NCBI GenBank assembly: GCA_025355385.1
Contig: JANXZS010000250.1
Span: 1 to 35,439 of the forward strand
Direction: 5' to 3'
Length of the DNA stretch: 35,439 nt
DNA from: Acidobacteriaceae bacterium
Lineage (GTDB): Bacteria; Acidobacteriota; Terriglobia; Terriglobales; Acidobacteriaceae
The notes under the pieces were generated by a model that worked only from the letters and a program-made list of their open reading frames with translations, was not told where the DNA came from and made no database searches. The translations under genes and the position numbers were made by a program. Position 1 is the first letter of the stretch; the number at the start of each line of letters is the position of its first letter. Of the stretch, positions 33,625 through 35,439 are shown in pieces.

Positions 33625-35355
33625 ATGATCTTGCGTAAGTTATGGATGACCAGTCTGCTGCTCTGCCTCACCGTCGTGGCGGCAGAGGCTAAGAAAGAAA
33701 GAAAGTTTGAACCAGCGACGCCACTGACCGCAGAACAGAGCGGATTGATCCAGAAGGCCGTCGCTCGCGAAAAAGTAACCATCAAGGCGATCCAGAAGCG
33801 GACGCCGCTGGTGGAGACGTATATCCAAAATATGCGTCCCGATCTTAAGCTGTATGCGGTGCCGGTCTCGGATCAATACCTATTGAGCCGCGTAGACTTC
33901 GGCCGCACGTTCGTCGACAAATCATACGACAGTGACCGTCAGGACAAGGGCTTGCTGAAGGGCTCGCTGAAGGCGCTCTCCGGCCTTTCCAAAGCCTTCA
34001 AGCTGGAGTACGTTTCGACGGGATTCATGCAGATGATGTTCGTCGATCCCATCAGCTTTGATCAGCAGCATTATGACTTCGTCTATGTACGCCGCGATTT
34101 TCTGGGCAGCGTGCGCACCGTAGTCTTTGATGTGCATCCCAAGGCTGGCCTCGGTTCGGGCCGGTTCTCCGGGCGTATCTGGATTGAAGATCAGGATGGC
34201 AATATCGTCCGATTCAACGGAACGTATACCGGCAACAGCGAGGACGAGTCGCCCCGGTATTTCCACTTCGACAGCTGGCGCATGAATCTGCAGCCGGATG
34301 TATGGCTCCCAGTGGCGGTATATGCGGAAGAGACGCAGCGTGGCGATTCAGAGAAGGCGATTGGCTTCCGCGCGCAGACCCACTTCTGGGGGTACTCGCT
34401 CAAACTTCCAACGCATGACTCCGACAACGCGTCTATCAAGATCGATGATGTGAACGATAAGAGCGACCAGTCTTCCGACGTAAGTCCGTTGCAGGCGCAG
34501 CGTGCATGGATCTCGCAGGCAGAAGAGAACGTCCTCGACCGCCTGGTTCAGGCCGGATTAGTGGCTCCTCCGAGCGAGTTCGATAAGACGCTGGAGCAGA
34601 TCACCACCAACATCGTGATTGGCAACAACCTTGCGCTGACGGAAAATATCAAGTGCCGTGTCATGCTTACCGCGCCGTTGGAATCCCTGGCGGTCGGCAA
34701 CACCATTCTCCTCAGCAAGGGATTGATCGACGTGCTTCCTTCTGAAGAAGGCGTGGCAGCGGTGGTGAGCTTTGAACTTGCGCACATCGTGCTCGGTCAT
34801 CACATTGACACACGCTATGCCTTCAACGATCGCCTGCTGTTCCCCGATGAGGCGACCTTCTCGCGCATCAACATGCAGCATTCTGAAGCAGACGACATGG
34901 ATGCTGCCAAGACAGCGGTAAAGCTGCTCAATAATTCGGTTTACAAGGACAAGATGCCGAATGCCGGTTTGTTCTTTGCACAACTCCAGGCCCGCAGCAA
35001 GGAACTGGCCGCACTCAATACGCCACGCCTGGGCGACGGTCTACTGCGTTCCGACGGAACGCCCTGGCTTGCAGACCTGATGAAGGGAGCTCCCAAGCTG
35101 GATCAGGATAAGCTTGACCAGATTGCGGCGCTACCCCTCGGCAGCCGTCTGAAAACCGATCCCTGGGATGACCGAATGCTCCAATTGTCGGTCAAGCCGG
35201 TGCCACTCCTCAACGCACGCGACAAGATGCCTTTGGAGTTGACACCGATCATCCTGAAGCTTTCCCGGTACGCACCACCGGTCGTGGCACCGACACCAGC
35301 TGCTCCTGCGACCGGAACTGCGTCTGCGGTCCAGGCTCCAGCAGCGGCAGAGTAA
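33625..35355 (+). CDS. exported M48-like protein lacking the first zinc-ligand histidine
   Basis: A 576-residue protein from the ATG at 33625 (AGGAGCCAGGAA upstream), starting with a signal peptide (MILRKLWMTSLLLCLTVVAA). The first half (about 60-270) looks beta-rich and may be a lipoprotein-carrier-like domain, a guess. The second half resembles M48 metallopeptidases. VVSFELAHIVLGHHIDTR (about 380-397) is in the place of the HExxH helix, and SEADDMDAAKTAVKLL (about 420-435) matches the family's later Glu-Ala-Asp zinc site. The first His of HExxH is Phe383 (codon TTT), so I predict no peptidase activity. The C-terminus is an Ala/Pro-rich tail. It follows the TonB-family gene and is closed by a strong terminator. 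Confidence 0.75.
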   Translation: MILRKLWMTSLLLCLTVVAAEAKKERKFEPATPLTAEQSGLIQKAVAREKVTIKAIQKRTPLVETYIQNMRPDLKLYAVPVSDQYLLSRVDFGRTFVDKSYDSDRQDKGLLKGSLKALSGLSKAFKLEYVSTGFMQMMFVDPISFDQQHYDFVYVRRDFLGSVRTVVFDVHPKAGLGSGRFSGRIWIEDQDGNIVRFNGTYTGNSEDESPRYFHFDSWRMNLQPDVWLPVAVYAEETQRGDSEKAIGFRAQTHFWGYSLKLPTHDSDNASIKIDDVNDKSDQSSDVSPLQAQRAWISQAEENVLDRLVQAGLVAPPSEFDKTLEQITTNIVIGNNLALTENIKCRVMLTAPLESLAVGNTILLSKGLIDVLPSEEGVAAVVSFELAHIVLGHHIDTRYAFNDRLLFPDEATFSRINMQHSEADDMDAAKTAVKLLNNSVYKDKMPNAGLFFAQLQARSKELAALNTPRLGDGLLRSDGTPWLADLMKGAPKLDQDKLDQIAALPLGSRLKTDPWDDRMLQLSVKPVPLLNARDKMPLELTPIILKLSRYAPPVVAPTPAAPATGTASAVQAPAAAE

Positions 35356-35401
35356 CCCCAAAAAAGGCGTCCGCGACCAGACGCTGTCATAACGGAAATG
35401 C

Positions 35402-35439
35402 AAGAGCGGGCTGGACTTAATGTCCAGCCCGCTCTTTTG
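35402..35439 (+). terminator. intrinsic terminator of the TonB/M48-like unit
   Basis: AAGAGCGGGCTGGAC (35402-35416) and GTCCAGCCCGCTCTT (35422-35436) form a perfect 15-bp stem with loop TTAAT, followed by T residues at the window edge. It lies about 50 bases after the stop codon. Confidence 0.92.

Overview
The window looks like chromosomal DNA from an acidobacterium (Acidobacteriota, probably the Terriglobia/Acidobacteriaceae). This is an inference. It rests on the protein styles (MraY N-terminus, secreted Gly/Tyr-rich proteins, the TonB plus M48-like pair) and on a moderately GC-rich genome with many TTG/GTG starts behind strong Shine-Dalgarno sites. No rRNA or tRNA gene, phage, CRISPR array or complete insertion sequence was seen.

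Region 1 (1-15300) is a division and cell wall (dcw) cluster read on the minus strand: mraZ, rsmH, ftsL-like, ftsI (with a C-terminal PASTA domain), murE, murF, mraY, murD, ftsW, murG, then the 5' part of murC, which runs off the left edge. The cluster opens with a well-formed promoter (15222-15249). Three GTGG repeats at 10-bp spacing abut its -10 box and fit a MraZ autoregulatory site. A 28-codon reading frame for a hydrophobic peptide lies between that promoter and mraZ. Between murG and murC the cluster is split by two plus-strand genes for small exported Tyr/Gly-rich proteins and by a strong 40-nt hairpin terminator, so murC probably has its own promoter.

Region 2 (15373-24864) holds single genes: a DUF2127 membrane protein, a YdcZ-type DMT protein, an exported fasciclin-domain protein, an SRPBCC protein, dxs (isoprenoid precursor synthesis), a dicarboxylate/amino acid:cation symporter, an exported NTF2-like protein, and a large soluble GAF-PAS-PAS-PAS histidine kinase.

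Region 3 (24862-26295) is the most unusual part. Two 115-bp copies of a repeat with terminal inverted repeats and an internal hairpin flank a zinc alcohol dehydrogenase gene in direct orientation. Each copy starts exactly at the TA of the upstream gene's stop codon and supplies that stop as TAG. A 116-bp segment with the same seven terminal bases sits in the same way at the end of mraY (5991-6106). The pattern fits a MITE-like element with a TA target site.

Region 4 (26449-35439) carries an exported lipoprotein MsrA, acetyl-CoA synthetase, an MHS-type MFS transporter, galE, and a two-gene unit of a TonB-family protein and an exported M48-like protein. In the latter the first zinc-binding histidine is replaced by phenylalanine. 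The window ends in a 15-bp-stem terminator.
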